A stretch of DNA of 64,000 bases from DASWIG01 sp965371445 (GTDB lineage: Bacteria > Acidobacteriota > Thermoanaerobaculia > Multivoradales > J023), in assembly GCA_965371445.1 (NCBI GenBank), contig CBDUYN010000014.1, positions 35,382-99,381 of the forward strand, read 5' to 3'. The translations under genes were made by a program, and so were the position numbers. Shown in pieces: positions 8,584 to 18,157 of this stretch. Below the pieces are notes generated by a model that searched no databases, was not told where the DNA came from, and worked only from the letters and a program-made list of their open reading frames with translations. Position 1 is the first letter of the stretch. Each line of letters starts with the position of its first letter.

Positions 8584-10230
8584 ATGACCCGCCTTCTGAA
8601 GATCGTGCTGCCGATCGTGATCCTGGCCGCCGGTGTCCTCGCCACCGCAGCCTTGATCTCCTCGAAGCCCGAAGTCGAGACGGTGCAGCCCGAGCCGGTC
8701 CTGCCGCTCGTGCGGGTGATCACGGTCGAAAGACAGGACGTGCCGCTCGTCGTCCGCACCCAGGGGACCGTCCGGCCGTGGACCGAGACCACCCTGGTGT
8801 CGCAGGTGGCGGCGGAGGTCGTCGCGGTCTCGCCGTCGTTTGAGGTCGGAGGGTTTTTTGAGCGCGGCGAGGTGCTCGTCGAGCTCGACGCGCGGGACTA
8901 CGAGCTGACGGTCGTGGGGAGCAAGGCGCAAGTGGCCCAGGCCGAGCTTCGCCTGGCGGAGCAGCTGGCCGAGGCGCGGGTGGCGCGCGACGAGTGGCGC
9001 GACCTGGGGGTCGGCGAGCCCGAGCCGCTGGCGCTGCGCGAGCCCCAGATCGCCGAGGCCCGGGCGGCGCTCGCCGGCGCCGAGGCCGATCTCCGCAAGG
9101 CCCGGCTCAGCCTCGAGCGGACCCTGATCCGCGCTCCCTTCAGCGGCCGGCTGCACGAAAAAGTCGTCGACGTCGGCCAGTACGTGAGCCATGCTCAGCC
9201 GGTGGCCACGGTCCACGCCATCGATTACGCGGAAGTCCGCCTGCCCATCCCGCACCAGCAGCTGCGCTTCCTCGACGTCCCCTTGAGCTACCGCAACGGC
9301 GGCGACTCGGGACCGGAGCCCTTCGTCGCCCTGACCTCGAGCTTCACCGGCCGCGAGACCGTCTGGCCGGCGCGGATCGTCCGCACCGAGGGCGAGATCG
9401 ACGACCGCACGCGCATGATCTACCTCGTCGCCCGGGTCATCGATCCCTACGGGAGGAACGGCGACTCCGGGCGTCCGCCCTTTGTCGTCGGCCTTTTCGT
9501 CGAGGCCGAAATCGCCGGCAAGACGGTCCACGACGCCGTCCTCCTGCCGCGCGAGGCGCTGCGTAACGGCGAAGACAAAGTGCTTGTCGTCGACGAGGAG
9601 GATCGCCTGCGCTTCCGCGACGTCGAGGTCGTGCGCCTCCAGGGCGAGGAGGCGGTGATCGACGGCCGGAGCTTCGGCACCGGCGAGCGGGTCTGCGTCT
9701 CGCCGCTCGACGTCGTCGTCGACGGCATGCGGGTACGCACGGTCGACGTCGAGCGCCCCAAGGCCGCCGCGCCGCTCACCGAAGAGGCGGGCGAGCTCCC
9801 CTTCGCCGAAACCGCGGCCCCGACGATCGAGGAGGTCTTCGAGCAAATGCCCGTCGAGCCGACGCCGGCCGAAATCGGCGAGATCGACGTCCCGCGCATG
9901 ACGAGCGACGCCCCGGCAAGGCTCCTTCTGGTCGACCTGCAAAGCGCCGGCGAGCTGACCGTCGTCGAGGTGGTCGTCGACGGTGCGTTCGAGTACTCGC
10001 AGTTCCGGTTACGTGAGCCTGAGCGGGTCGTCGTCGACCTCGAAGGCGTCGTCTCGACGACGCCGAAGTCGACGCTTGCGGTGGGGCACGGTCCCGTCGC
10101 ACAGATCCGCGTCGGCCAGAACCAGATGGAGCCGGTCCCGATCTCGCGCCTCGTTTTCGACCTCGACCGGTTCGTGCCGCCGACGATCGAACGCTCGGAC
10201 TCGGGATTGACCGTCACTTTTCAGCAGTAG
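8584..10230 (+). CDS. RND-type periplasmic adaptor (membrane fusion protein) with C-terminal AMIN domain
   Basis: 548 residues. It has an N-terminal membrane anchor (IVLPIVILAAGVLATAALI), then the lipoyl/barrel-sandwich half-motif VRTQGTVRPWTETTLVSQVAAEVV. An alpha-helical hairpin (about 105-165) rich in Ala/Glu/Arg follows, then the second lipoyl half (RAPFSGRLHEKVVDVGQYV) and a beta-barrel. This is the MFP architecture of tripartite efflux pumps. Unusually, residues 445-548 (GAFEYSQFRLREPERVVVDLEGV onward, ending in LVFDLD) look like an AMIN domain. AMIN domains bind the cell wall in PilQ and AmiC. No permease follows directly; the nearest RND permease is 1.5 kb downstream. Confidence 0.8.
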   Translation: MTRLLKIVLPIVILAAGVLATAALISSKPEVETVQPEPVLPLVRVITVERQDVPLVVRTQGTVRPWTETTLVSQVAAEVVAVSPSFEVGGFFERGEVLVELDARDYELTVVGSKAQVAQAELRLAEQLAEARVARDEWRDLGVGEPEPLALREPQIAEARAALAGAEADLRKARLSLERTLIRAPFSGRLHEKVVDVGQYVSHAQPVATVHAIDYAEVRLPIPHQQLRFLDVPLSYRNGGDSGPEPFVALTSSFTGRETVWPARIVRTEGEIDDRTRMIYLVARVIDPYGRNGDSGRPPFVVGLFVEAEIAGKTVHDAVLLPREALRNGEDKVLVVDEEDRLRFRDVEVVRLQGEEAVIDGRSFGTGERVCVSPLDVVVDGMRVRTVDVERPKAAAPLTEEAGELPFAETAAPTIEEVFEQMPVEPTPAEIGEIDVPRMTSDAPARLLLVDLQSAGELTVVEVVVDGAFEYSQFRLREPERVVVDLEGVVSTTPKSTLAVGHGPVAQIRVGQNQMEPVPISRLVFDLDRFVPPTIERSDSGLTVTFQQ

Positions 10231-10242
10231 CAAGGAGAGAAG

Positions 10243-11109
10243 ATGCTGATCGACCTCATTCGACTTGCGCGGCCCAAGGACTGGGTCAAGAACGCCTTCA
10301 TCTTCATGCCGCTGCCGTTCGCGGTGGCGAGCGGCGGCCAGCTCGACCCCGTTCCATTCGCTCTGGGGCTCTTCGGCTTCTGCCTCGCCAACTCCGCCGT
10401 CTACTCGCTCAACGACCTCCTCGACGCCGAGCGCGACGCCGGGCATCCGAAAAAGAAGGACCGACCCGTCGCCGCGGGCCGGATCCCGAAGCAGGTGGCG
10501 GCGTTTTTCAGCTTGGGCCTGGTGAGCGTCGGCGCGCTGCTGGAGCACCTCACGGGAAGCCGGCAGGCGCTCGCGATCCTGCTCGTCTACTACGCCTTGA
10601 ACGTCTTCTACTCCTGGCGCGGCAAGCACATCGCCCTGGTCGACGTCTTTCTCCTCTCCTCGGGCTTTCTGCTGCGGGTGCTCCTCGGGTGCGCGCTGGT
10701 GGGCGTCTCGGCCTCGAACTGGTTGCTTCTGTGCTCGTCGGCTCTGGCCCTCTTCCTGGCGCTCGCCAAACGCTGGGGCGACCTCGCGAAGGGCCTCGAC
10801 GAGGACCACCGTCCAAGCCTCGCCGGCTACACCCGCGGCTTCCTCGACCAGGCCATGGGGATCATGAGCGGCGTCACGCTCATCTCTTACGCCCTCTACT
10901 GCCTGGAGGCCGAGGTGCTGCGCGAGGGCCGCGAGTTCGCCACCATGCCGTTCGTGCTCTTCGGCGTTCTGGAGTACCTGCGCCTGGCCCACGTCCAGGA
11001 GGGGGAGACCGGCTCGCCGGTCGATCTGCTTCTCTCCTCACCGAAAATCATCTTCAGCGGCCTCGGCTGGACTGCGGCGACGCTGTGGAGCGTCCGATCC
11101 TTCTTCTGA
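10243..11109 (+). CDS. UbiA-family prenyltransferase, decaprenyl-phosphate phosphoribosyltransferase-like
   Basis: 288-residue polytopic membrane protein. The first Asp-rich motif is NDLLDAERDAGHPKKKDRPVA, and the second region has AKRWGDLAKGLDEDH. The HPKKKDRP variant resembles the DPPR synthase branch (Rv3806c-like), which transfers phosphoribose to polyprenyl phosphate, more than the quinone-making UbiA. The ATG at 10243 follows AAGGAGAGAAG, 12 bases after the adaptor gene stop, so it is likely co-transcribed. A decayed copy of its 5' end lies at 11388. Confidence 0.8.
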   Translation: MLIDLIRLARPKDWVKNAFIFMPLPFAVASGGQLDPVPFALGLFGFCLANSAVYSLNDLLDAERDAGHPKKKDRPVAAGRIPKQVAAFFSLGLVSVGALLEHLTGSRQALAILLVYYALNVFYSWRGKHIALVDVFLLSSGFLLRVLLGCALVGVSASNWLLLCSSALALFLALAKRWGDLAKGLDEDHRPSLAGYTRGFLDQAMGIMSGVTLISYALYCLEAEVLREGREFATMPFVLFGVLEYLRLAHVQEGETGSPVDLLLSSPKIIFSGLGWTAATLWSVRSFF

Positions 11110-11387
11110 TCCCTGGGCGAATGCCAAACCCGCGAGCGACGTGCCAAACCACCACCACAGCGCAATGATGGCGACGGCCGGCACGCGCGGTGACCGGAGA
11201 TCGCTTGGGTACGTGGACCAAATCGGCCCGCGACATCGACACAAGAGCATCTCAGAGCCTGTTTTGGGGTGAGTCCCCTGCTACGATCCGGAGGCGCCTG
11301 CACGCCCCGGAGACTCGGAGACCTTTCGGGATTCTCCCTCAAGTCCCAAATGGGGTATCGTAACCTCCTCCAACGGGTTCTGGAGAC

Positions 11388-11640
11388 ATGATGCTGCTCG
11401 ACCTCGCCAAGCCCCCACGGTCCAAGGACGTCCTCAAGAAGGTCTTGACCTTCCTACCACTGCCGTTCCCTTTGGCGAGCAGTAGGGCGGCTCCGGCTCC
11501 AGCCCGCTCACTTCCTGCTGGGGTTCTTCAGCTTCTGCTTCGCCAACTCCGCCATTACTCCCGGACCGACCTCCTCAACTCCAAGAGCTCTCGGTCGTCG
11601 GAGAAGAAGATCTCTGGGGGAAGGAGCTCGAATCGGCTGA
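11388..11640 (+). pseudogene. Decayed 5' partial copy of the UbiA-family gene
   Basis: The start reads MLLDLAKPPRSKDVLKKV then FLPLPFPLAS. This parallels MLIDLIRLARPKDWVKNA then FMPLPFAVAS of the intact gene at 10243. After a frameshift near 11500 the match continues in another frame as LGFFSFCFANSA (intact gene: LGLFGFCLANSA). Similarity fades after about 11600 and the reading frame breaks up. The copy is clearly diverged, so this is an old duplication. It marks the left border of the less GC-rich island. Confidence 0.75.
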
Positions 11641-11804
11641 CGGCGACCCATAGCGACGGCCTTTCCAGCACCGTCCGTGGCTCACCGGAAGCGGACTCAC
11701 GCGCGCGATGCGGCGTTCAAGTCAGGTCCCGCAATGCTCCTTTCTCATTTTACTAACTACCACACAGCATTTTTAAGCGCCCCAGACCCACTAACGTGCC
11801 ACCT

Positions 11805-14800
11805 ATGAAAAGTCTGCTAGCCTGGTTTGCCCGGCACCGAGTCGCCGCCAATCTGCTGATGGGTACTATCATTGTCGGCGGGCTGACCGGGCTTCTAGCT
11901 ATCCGCTTTGAGGTCTACGTGGAGTACGTTCCCGAACTGATCTCGGTCTCCGTGATCTATCCAGGCGCTTCACCAACGGAGGTAGAGGAGGCTATCTGCG
12001 CTCGGATCGAGGAGCGGGTCCAGAGCCTGAAACACGTCCGTAAAGTGCGTTCCGTAGCCTCGGAAGGCTTCGGCGAAGTGGTCGCCGAATTGCTTACCGG
12101 TACCGACTTGGCGCGAGCGCTTGAAGACGTCAAGGCCGTCGTCGACACCATCGATACCTTCCCCGATGACACCGAATCGCCAGTTGTGAAGACTGTCGAC
12201 CAGCCGTGGCGAGTGCTATCCGTGGCGATCTCTGGAGATGCTGACCACAAGAACCTAGCGCTTATTGCCGAGACAGTAAGAGAGGAGATGCTGGAGCTTA
12301 GAGGCATCACACACGTTGAATTGGTCGGGATCAGGCCATACGAGGTCGCGATAGAGGTGTCGGAAAAGGCGCTTCGTATATACAACTTAACCCTCGACCA
12401 AGTAGCAAGAGCTATACAACGATCCTCTCTCGATCTGCCCGGCGGCCTGGTTCGATCTCGAAGCGGTCAGATTCTCATCCGAACCGCGGGCCAAGCGTCC
12501 CGAAGCGCTGATTTCGAACCACTTAGCATGTTTACTACCGAAGACGGAACACGCATTACACTGAGCGACGTCGCAACGGTTACAGATGGGTTTTCCGAAG
12601 ACGCCGAACTAATTTACTTCGACGGCAATCCTGCGGTGCTCGTTGAGATATTCCGTGTGGGAAATCAAGACGTCAACGAGATCGCAACCACAATAAGGAA
12701 ATACATCAATGAGGCACGACTCCGAATGCCGCAAGGCGTCCAGCTTTCAATCTGGCAGGACGAAACCATAGTATTACGCAGCCTTCTTGACATTCTTATT
12801 TCTAACCTCTCGGGTGGTTTCATTCTTGTTCTCTTAGCTCTTGGCCTCTTCCTCAAGCCGAGACTTGCACTTTGGGTGGCTAGCGGAGTCCCCTTGGCGT
12901 TTCTAGGGACGATGTGGACATTGTCTGCACTGGGCCACTCCATCAATCTGTTCTCGCTGCAGGGCTTCATTATGGTTCTCGGCATTCTAGTCGATGACGC
13001 TATCATCGTCGGAGAAAATATATTGCGACACTATGAGATGAATAAAGCTGGTCTTCGGGCCGCCGTCGAGGGAGCCCAAGAGGTTCTCGCGCCAGTCCTA
13101 CTCTCGGTAGTCACGACGATTATCGCCTTTGTACCCCTCCTAATGATTCCCGGATCGATGGGTTACCTATGGAGTCTTATGGTTGCGGTAATAATAATCA
13201 CCCTAACTTTTTCCCTTATAGAGTCTCTCTTGATCCTTCCTTCCCATTTATCCGATTTACATCGTCATGGTCGACTCATTCCAGCTTTTGTTAATCGCAT
13301 AAGTGACGTCAGCCACAATATCTTCAAGAGGCTCGTACGGCGTTATTATTCGCCAGCACTTGCTTGGGCGCTATCTTGGCGCTACACGACTCTTGCGGCG
13401 TTTATCACGATTTTACTTATCAGCTTGAGTCTCGTTGCCGCAGGACGCATTCCATTTTCGTTCGTACCCTTGATTGATTCGGATCGCGTCGTGATTTCTC
13501 TGAAGATGCCCCAGGGTACTCCGGCCGAAACCACCCTGGCGGCTCTGAGCAGGTTCGAGACAAGCCTTGCAGAAGCGCGCGAAGAGCTAGACTCGATTCA
13601 GTCGGGGATCGTCCGCCACGTCAAGGTCACAGTAGGTCGGCACCCAACCCGGCCTCCCACTCTAAACCAGACTTTTAGTATGAGGGGTGGGTCTCATCTT
13701 GGCGAGATCGCCATCGAGCTCGTATCCGCCGACGACCGTCAAGTGACGGCTTCGCAAATAAGTGACAGGCTTCGGGAGCTTACAGGGCCGATTGTTGATG
13801 CCGCAGAAATCCGCTACACAACACTGTTTCTCGGTTCGAGTCAGCCACTCGAGATCGAAGTGAGCGGCCACAGCAGCCTAGCGGAGTTACACCAAGCTTC
13901 ACTTGCGCTGCAGACGGTTCTGGGCACCTATCCTGGAATCTGGAGCATCTCTGATTCAATGCAATCCGGCAAACGTGAGATCCAGCTGACAATCACTCCA
14001 GAGGCAGAGGCATTGGGTATTCGTCTTTCAGACATTGCCAAACAGGTCCGGCAAGCATTCCACGGAGAGGAAGTCCAACGGATCCAACGAGGACGAAACG
14101 ACGTAGGAGTGGTCGTTCGCTATCCGCAGGATGAGCGACGCTGGCTCTCGTCGCTCGAACGGATGCCCATTCGCACAGCCGCTGGCCACGAAGTCCCTCT
14201 TTCCATTGCTGCGAACATCAGAATTACCCAAGGCCCAACTGAGATTGCAAGAACTGATGGCAGAAGGACGGTGCGAGTAACAGCTGAAGTAGATCCAAAA
14301 ACTGGTAGTCTTTCTGCTATCCTTGATGATGCACGCGTGAATATTTTTCCGGAACTCGAAACCCAACACCCCGGCGTGAGCTTCGCCTTCTCCGGAGAAC
14401 AAGAAGAGCAGCGCGAGGCGGTGGAGAAGGTGTCGCGGGGCACTCTACTTATTTTTTTTGTGATTTATGTGCTGCTGGCCGTCCAGTTCGATTCGTACTT
14501 GCAGCCGCTAATTGTCATGAGCGCCATCCCATTTGGCGTCGTAGGCGCTATCTGGGGTCATCTCCTGATAGGAGAGATGCTGTCCTTTGGGTCTTTTCTC
14601 GGCGTTGTCGCACTCTCCGGAGTCGTCGTCAACGACAGCCTGGTTCTCATCGATTTCATCAATCGAAGCCGTCGATCCGGGAGCCCAGTGCTGGAGGCGG
14701 TCCAGCAAGGCGGCCGCCATCGCCTGCGGCCGATCGTCCTGACCTCGCTGACGACATTTGTAGGCCTTGTCCCCATGGTCTTTGAGACCAGCATACATGC

Positions 14801-14957
14801 CGGGGTAGTGATACCGGTGGCGACGTCGCTGGCCTTTGGCAGCCTCTTTGCGACCTTGGTCACACTCTTCTTGGTTCCGGTTACCTACAGCATTCTCGAG
14901 GATCTCAAGTCTTCGTGGGGATTGTCCTTTCAAAAGGGCCGGCCGCGCTCCTCTTGA
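11805..14957 (+). CDS. RND efflux transporter permease (AcrB/MdtB family)
   Basis: About 1050 residues, full length for the HAE/AcrB superfamily. It has the usual twelve membrane segments: TM1 in the N-terminal ANLLMGTIIVGGLTGLLAI, two large periplasmic loops, and repeat halves. The proton-relay pair is present in TM4 (MVLGILVDDAIIVGENIL). The first porter loop carries PGASPTEVEEAICARIEERV, typical of the family. The start is taken as ATG 11805 (MKSLLAWFARHRVAANLLM); a GTG nine bases upstream is possible and no clear ribosome site decides. Base composition is clearly less GC-rich than flanking genes, suggesting transfer. No adjacent adaptor gene in this island; the AMIN-adaptor at 8.6-10.2 kb is a candidate partner. 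Confidence 0.92.
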   Translation: MKSLLAWFARHRVAANLLMGTIIVGGLTGLLAIRFEVYVEYVPELISVSVIYPGASPTEVEEAICARIEERVQSLKHVRKVRSVASEGFGEVVAELLTGTDLARALEDVKAVVDTIDTFPDDTESPVVKTVDQPWRVLSVAISGDADHKNLALIAETVREEMLELRGITHVELVGIRPYEVAIEVSEKALRIYNLTLDQVARAIQRSSLDLPGGLVRSRSGQILIRTAGQASRSADFEPLSMFTTEDGTRITLSDVATVTDGFSEDAELIYFDGNPAVLVEIFRVGNQDVNEIATTIRKYINEARLRMPQGVQLSIWQDETIVLRSLLDILISNLSGGFILVLLALGLFLKPRLALWVASGVPLAFLGTMWTLSALGHSINLFSLQGFIMVLGILVDDAIIVGENILRHYEMNKAGLRAAVEGAQEVLAPVLLSVVTTIIAFVPLLMIPGSMGYLWSLMVAVIIITLTFSLIESLLILPSHLSDLHRHGRLIPAFVNRISDVSHNIFKRLVRRYYSPALAWALSWRYTTLAAFITILLISLSLVAAGRIPFSFVPLIDSDRVVISLKMPQGTPAETTLAALSRFETSLAEAREELDSIQSGIVRHVKVTVGRHPTRPPTLNQTFSMRGGSHLGEIAIELVSADDRQVTASQISDRLRELTGPIVDAAEIRYTTLFLGSSQPLEIEVSGHSSLAELHQASLALQTVLGTYPGIWSISDSMQSGKREIQLTITPEAEALGIRLSDIAKQVRQAFHGEEVQRIQRGRNDVGVVVRYPQDERRWLSSLERMPIRTAAGHEVPLSIAANIRITQGPTEIARTDGRRTVRVTAEVDPKTGSLSAILDDARVNIFPELETQHPGVSFAFSGEQEEQREAVEKVSRGTLLIFFVIYVLLAVQFDSYLQPLIVMSAIPFGVVGAIWGHLLIGEMLSFGSFLGVVALSGVVVNDSLVLIDFINRSRRSGSPVLEAVQQGGRHRLRPIVLTSLTTFVGLVPMVFETSIHAGVVIPVATSLAFGSLFATLVTLFLVPVTYSILEDLKSSWGLSFQKGRPRSS

Positions 14958-15010
14958 GCGCTAGCCCAATCCCCTGATATAGGTAGGAGAAGACTCAACA
15001 AGGAGACGTG

Positions 15011-16111
15011 ATGGAGCCGAGCAGATTGAGGACATTCGGAAATCTAGTCTGGAAGACGATTGCGCTCGCAGCGGTATGGCTCATCGCCACCGAGAGCCTT
15101 GGCCAGCTTCCAGAAGCCCGATCAACTGGAGAGTGGCGGCAGGACGGCTTCGGATTCGAGAGAGTCGAGGACGCGGCGAGCGCCATTTTTGAGCTGCCGC
15201 AGCCCCTGGCCTCATTTCGCAGCCAGAGCGGCGATCTTGGGGAGAGCCTCGATGTCGTCGTCTCCTTGACCCATGATGTGCCTTTCCACGATGGCCACAC
15301 CGTTCGGGTGAACGAGCACTTCACGCTGCGCTCCTGGCTTCGCTCGCCGAAGAGAGCCGTGCTCTTTCTGGGTAGCGCTCTCGCGAAGGGGGACTTCTGG
15401 AGCATCCCGGTGGAAGGTTACAACGGCACAGAAATGGCCGCCAAGCGAGGCTTCTTCGCCTATACGGTCGACTACATTGGGATCGGCGAGAGCTACAAGC
15501 CGGCCGAAGGGCTTGAATCAACCTTCCGGGCCAACAACGAGGCTCTGAGGGCCGTGGTTCGCTACATTCGCTTCCGTAGGGCGGTCCCTAGGGTCGACCT
15601 AGTAGGCGAGGGCTGGGGAGGAGCTCACGCTCTCCACTTGGCGGCCGACTCGGCTCGGATTCGCTCTTGCGTGATGGCAAGCATGACATACAGGATCCCT
15701 CTGATCGAGCAGGTCCTCCAGCCGGACTATCAGGCTTTCCTTGACAGCCTCCCCAATCACTACCTGCCGACGGATGAGGAGATATACCGTCAACTGACCG
15801 CAGAAGCTCCTGAAGAAGTCGGAAAGTACAGTCGCGCCACGCAGCCCGGTCTCTATTTGATGACCTACTTCCGCGATATGGGAGGAGGTTTACCTTACTT
15901 CGACCCAAGCGTCGCCCGGGTTCCCGGCGTCGTCATCTACGGCTCAAAAGACCTCGTCGAAGACGGGCGAGCTCTGGCCAGCGACTATGGCGATGAAGCG
16001 AACGTCGGCCGCCTGATCGTCCTCCAGGGCGGGCGACATGCGCCTCGGCTGGAAGCGCCTCCCGTGGCTGAAGCGTACTGGAGCCACCTTTTTGACTTCA
16101 TCGATCCATAG
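15011..16111 (+). CDS. Exported alpha/beta-hydrolase-fold protein without the catalytic serine
   Basis: 366 residues with an N-terminal signal/anchor (TIALAAVWLIATESLG). The fold is recognisable: oxyanion strand AVLFLGSALAKGDFW, a YTVDYIGIGES loop, nucleophile elbow VDLVGEGWGGAHALHLA, acid strand VVIYGSKDLVEDG and a late His in GGRHAPRLEAP. The elbow normally reads G-x-S-x-G; here it is G-E-G-W-G, so the nucleophile serine is Gly. It may be a binding protein or pseudoenzyme. The ATG at 15011 follows AGGAG by five bases; it lies 50 bases after the RND permease and probably shares its transcript. Confidence 0.75.
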   Translation: MEPSRLRTFGNLVWKTIALAAVWLIATESLGQLPEARSTGEWRQDGFGFERVEDAASAIFELPQPLASFRSQSGDLGESLDVVVSLTHDVPFHDGHTVRVNEHFTLRSWLRSPKRAVLFLGSALAKGDFWSIPVEGYNGTEMAAKRGFFAYTVDYIGIGESYKPAEGLESTFRANNEALRAVVRYIRFRRAVPRVDLVGEGWGGAHALHLAADSARIRSCVMASMTYRIPLIEQVLQPDYQAFLDSLPNHYLPTDEEIYRQLTAEAPEEVGKYSRATQPGLYLMTYFRDMGGGLPYFDPSVARVPGVVIYGSKDLVEDGRALASDYGDEANVGRLIVLQGGRHAPRLEAPPVAEAYWSHLFDFIDP

Positions 16112-16759
16112 GGACTAGCCTAATCGCCCTCGGTCAGGTATGATTGGGTCCATGGTGGAGGCTGAGATCTCGACGGGCCTTTTTCAGAGGGCCATATCTA
16201 AGCCATCTAAGCCGCTCAAGGCGGTTGCAGGAGGTGGGTGCGGCTACTTGGGCCAGTCCGATGGCGGTTTGAAGGCTCGCCAGTGGGCAGAGGGGTCTCG
16301 TTGGCGGCTGCCGTGGAAGGCGTCGCTAGTCGCTTGCTTGGCCCTCGGCCCCCGAGCGAAGTTGGTGCTCTCGTGGCTCATCCGGGAGCCCTCGTTTTGC
16401 GGCTTCGGAAGGTCGACATGTCGTCGCAGCATTCACCTTGCGCAGCCTGCAGCCCGCGAGGCCCGATTCGCTGGCAGTTCATCCGTGACTTGGCCACTTC
16501 GCCGAAGCGTGAACTGGCCACCTTGCGGGGGCCATAGCCTGCCGATCGAGAATCGCGGTATTGACGGAGCGCTCGTTGAGCGACTGCGGGCTGAAGCAGG
16601 GCCGGAGCCGAGAAGCGCCAAGCCCACGGTAGGTGACGATGTTGGCGGTGCGTCATGGACAGAGGCGCCTGTCGGAGGATCGGGGACCAGACTTCGGCCA
16701 GATCACCGTGCGGATTTCGAGTCACACACAACCGTTCGCGCCATCTTTCAAGGAGAAAA
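16112..16759 (+). other. Gene-poor stretch, possible transposon debris
   Basis: No convincing gene. Frames stay open on both strands but give low-complexity Arg/Ser/Pro-rich sequence. Around 16480-16540 there are imperfect direct repeats (ACTTGGCCACTTCG and AACTGGCCACCTTG). They resemble the short repeated ends of decayed insertion sequences seen elsewhere in this island. The last 20 bases carry AGGAG (16751), the ribosome site of the next gene. Confidence 0.4.
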
Positions 16760-16765
16760 GTGAAA

Positions 16766-18148
16766 ATGTCGAAACGAACCACGAGGCTTTCTAGTTTGCC
16801 GGTCATGTTGGCCGTGATTGCACTCTCTCTCTTTTCAGGGTCTGCACTGGCTGATTCTGACGTGCATTCCGACATCGTTTCCGCCTTCGATGCGGACGAA
16901 GGCGTTGATGCGGGGACCACCTCTGCCGACGAGAGCAATTCGCAGTCTTCTGAATCGGCCTCGATTCCAAGGGCTCTATCCAAGCTTAGCGTCTTCGGCT
17001 TCTTGACTCAAGCTTGGGCCGAGGCTAACTATCTCGATATGCCCACTATTCCTCTGCCCGATGGATCTCAGATCCCAATAGCGGCATCGCCAACAGTCGA
17101 TGAGCAGACTCTCGGTATTCCGGAAGACGGCACCACCGACTATCGCTTCTTGGCGCTCCAGTTTCGATATGCGATTAGCTCGAAAGATACCATGGTAATT
17201 CAGTTTAGCAGCCGGGAGCTCGGCATCAGCCCGACCGAACTGATTGAAGAAGATGTCAAGCTTGATTGGGCCTTTTACGAGCACCGCTTCGGCGATAACA
17301 CGGGCATCAAGATCGGTAAAGTCCAGATTCCTTACGGTATTTTCAATGAAATTCGCGACGTTGGTACGATTTTGCCCTTCTATCGGCCGCCATTCGGCTA
17401 CTATTCAGAAGGCACATTCACCAGCGAGACGCTCGACGGAATTGTCCTTAATCAATCGTTCTTTTCAAGCTCTGATTGGAACCTTACTGCAGACATCTTC
17501 TTCGGCGAATATGATTCCGTCGAAGTTGCCGTTCCTCTGCCTGGCGTTCCCGTTGAAGGCCCGCCAGTTAATGTCGCTCGCAATAGCGATACAATAGGTT
17601 ACCAAATCTGGCTGATGAGTCCTTACTCCGACTTTCGAATCGGAACCGGCCTTCTTCGGAGACGACTGGTGGGTGACACCAGCCTCTTTATCGCGCCAGG
17701 AACGAAATCTCATTTCTTGCCTACTTGGACATTCTCCGTCGACGCGCCGTTCTCCCGTGTAGTCGTTCGCGGCGAGCTTCAGACGACGACCTCACCGCTT
17801 GATTCGCCGATTGGCGTTATTGCCGTCACCTTCAAGAATTACTACGCCCAGCTTGGAGTTCGGCTCACAGATAAATTTTGGGCTTGGGCGCAGCATGACG
17901 TGAAGAACACATATAATAGCGCGGATGCGTTGTCAGCGCGGTTGGTCAACACATATACTGATTCGGCGATCTCGTTGAATTTCGCGTTCTCACCAAACAT
18001 TGTTCTGAAGGCCGAGTACCATGAGACCGAGGCCGATATTCCCTTTCTCTTACCCACGGGCCCTCCGGGCCCCGGATTTCTGCAGGTCATTCCCTTCGAC
18101 GTCGATGGAGGAAGCTACTCGATCGTGGCACTTTCAGTTGCCTTCTAG
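16766..18148 (+). CDS. Outer-membrane beta-barrel (porin-like) protein
   Basis: 460 residues. A signal peptide (VMLAVIALSLFSGSALADS) is followed by an acidic Ser-rich linker (about 25-60). The rest alternates polar/hydrophobic strands with aromatic girdles and ends in Phe (SIVALSVAF), the usual outer-membrane assembly signal. GIKIGKVQIPYGIFNEIRDVG and the PFYRPP segment resemble phosphate-selective or DcaP-type porins, but I cannot place it firmly. The ATG at 16766 is preceded by AGGAG; a GTG at 16760 would also serve. It shares the lower GC of the RND and hydrolase genes and may form the outer-membrane part of the same transport function. Confidence 0.75.
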   Translation: MSKRTTRLSSLPVMLAVIALSLFSGSALADSDVHSDIVSAFDADEGVDAGTTSADESNSQSSESASIPRALSKLSVFGFLTQAWAEANYLDMPTIPLPDGSQIPIAASPTVDEQTLGIPEDGTTDYRFLALQFRYAISSKDTMVIQFSSRELGISPTELIEEDVKLDWAFYEHRFGDNTGIKIGKVQIPYGIFNEIRDVGTILPFYRPPFGYYSEGTFTSETLDGIVLNQSFFSSSDWNLTADIFFGEYDSVEVAVPLPGVPVEGPPVNVARNSDTIGYQIWLMSPYSDFRIGTGLLRRRLVGDTSLFIAPGTKSHFLPTWTFSVDAPFSRVVVRGELQTTTSPLDSPIGVIAVTFKNYYAQLGVRLTDKFWAWAQHDVKNTYNSADALSARLVNTYTDSAISLNFAFSPNIVLKAEYHETEADIPFLLPTGPPGPGFLQVIPFDVDGGSYSIVALSVAF

Positions 18149-18157
18149 AGGCTCGGC

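Noticed and set aside
6835..9942. A 1035-codon minus-strand open frame
   Set aside because: It is antisense to the RNase D, KAS III-like and adaptor genes and has typical high-GC shadow composition; the opposing genes have clear family motifs.
16140..16763. 207-codon plus-strand open frame before the beta-barrel gene
   Set aside because: Low-complexity Arg/Ser/Pro/Gly content, no domain, and overlaps the ribosome site of the next gene; more likely repeat debris.
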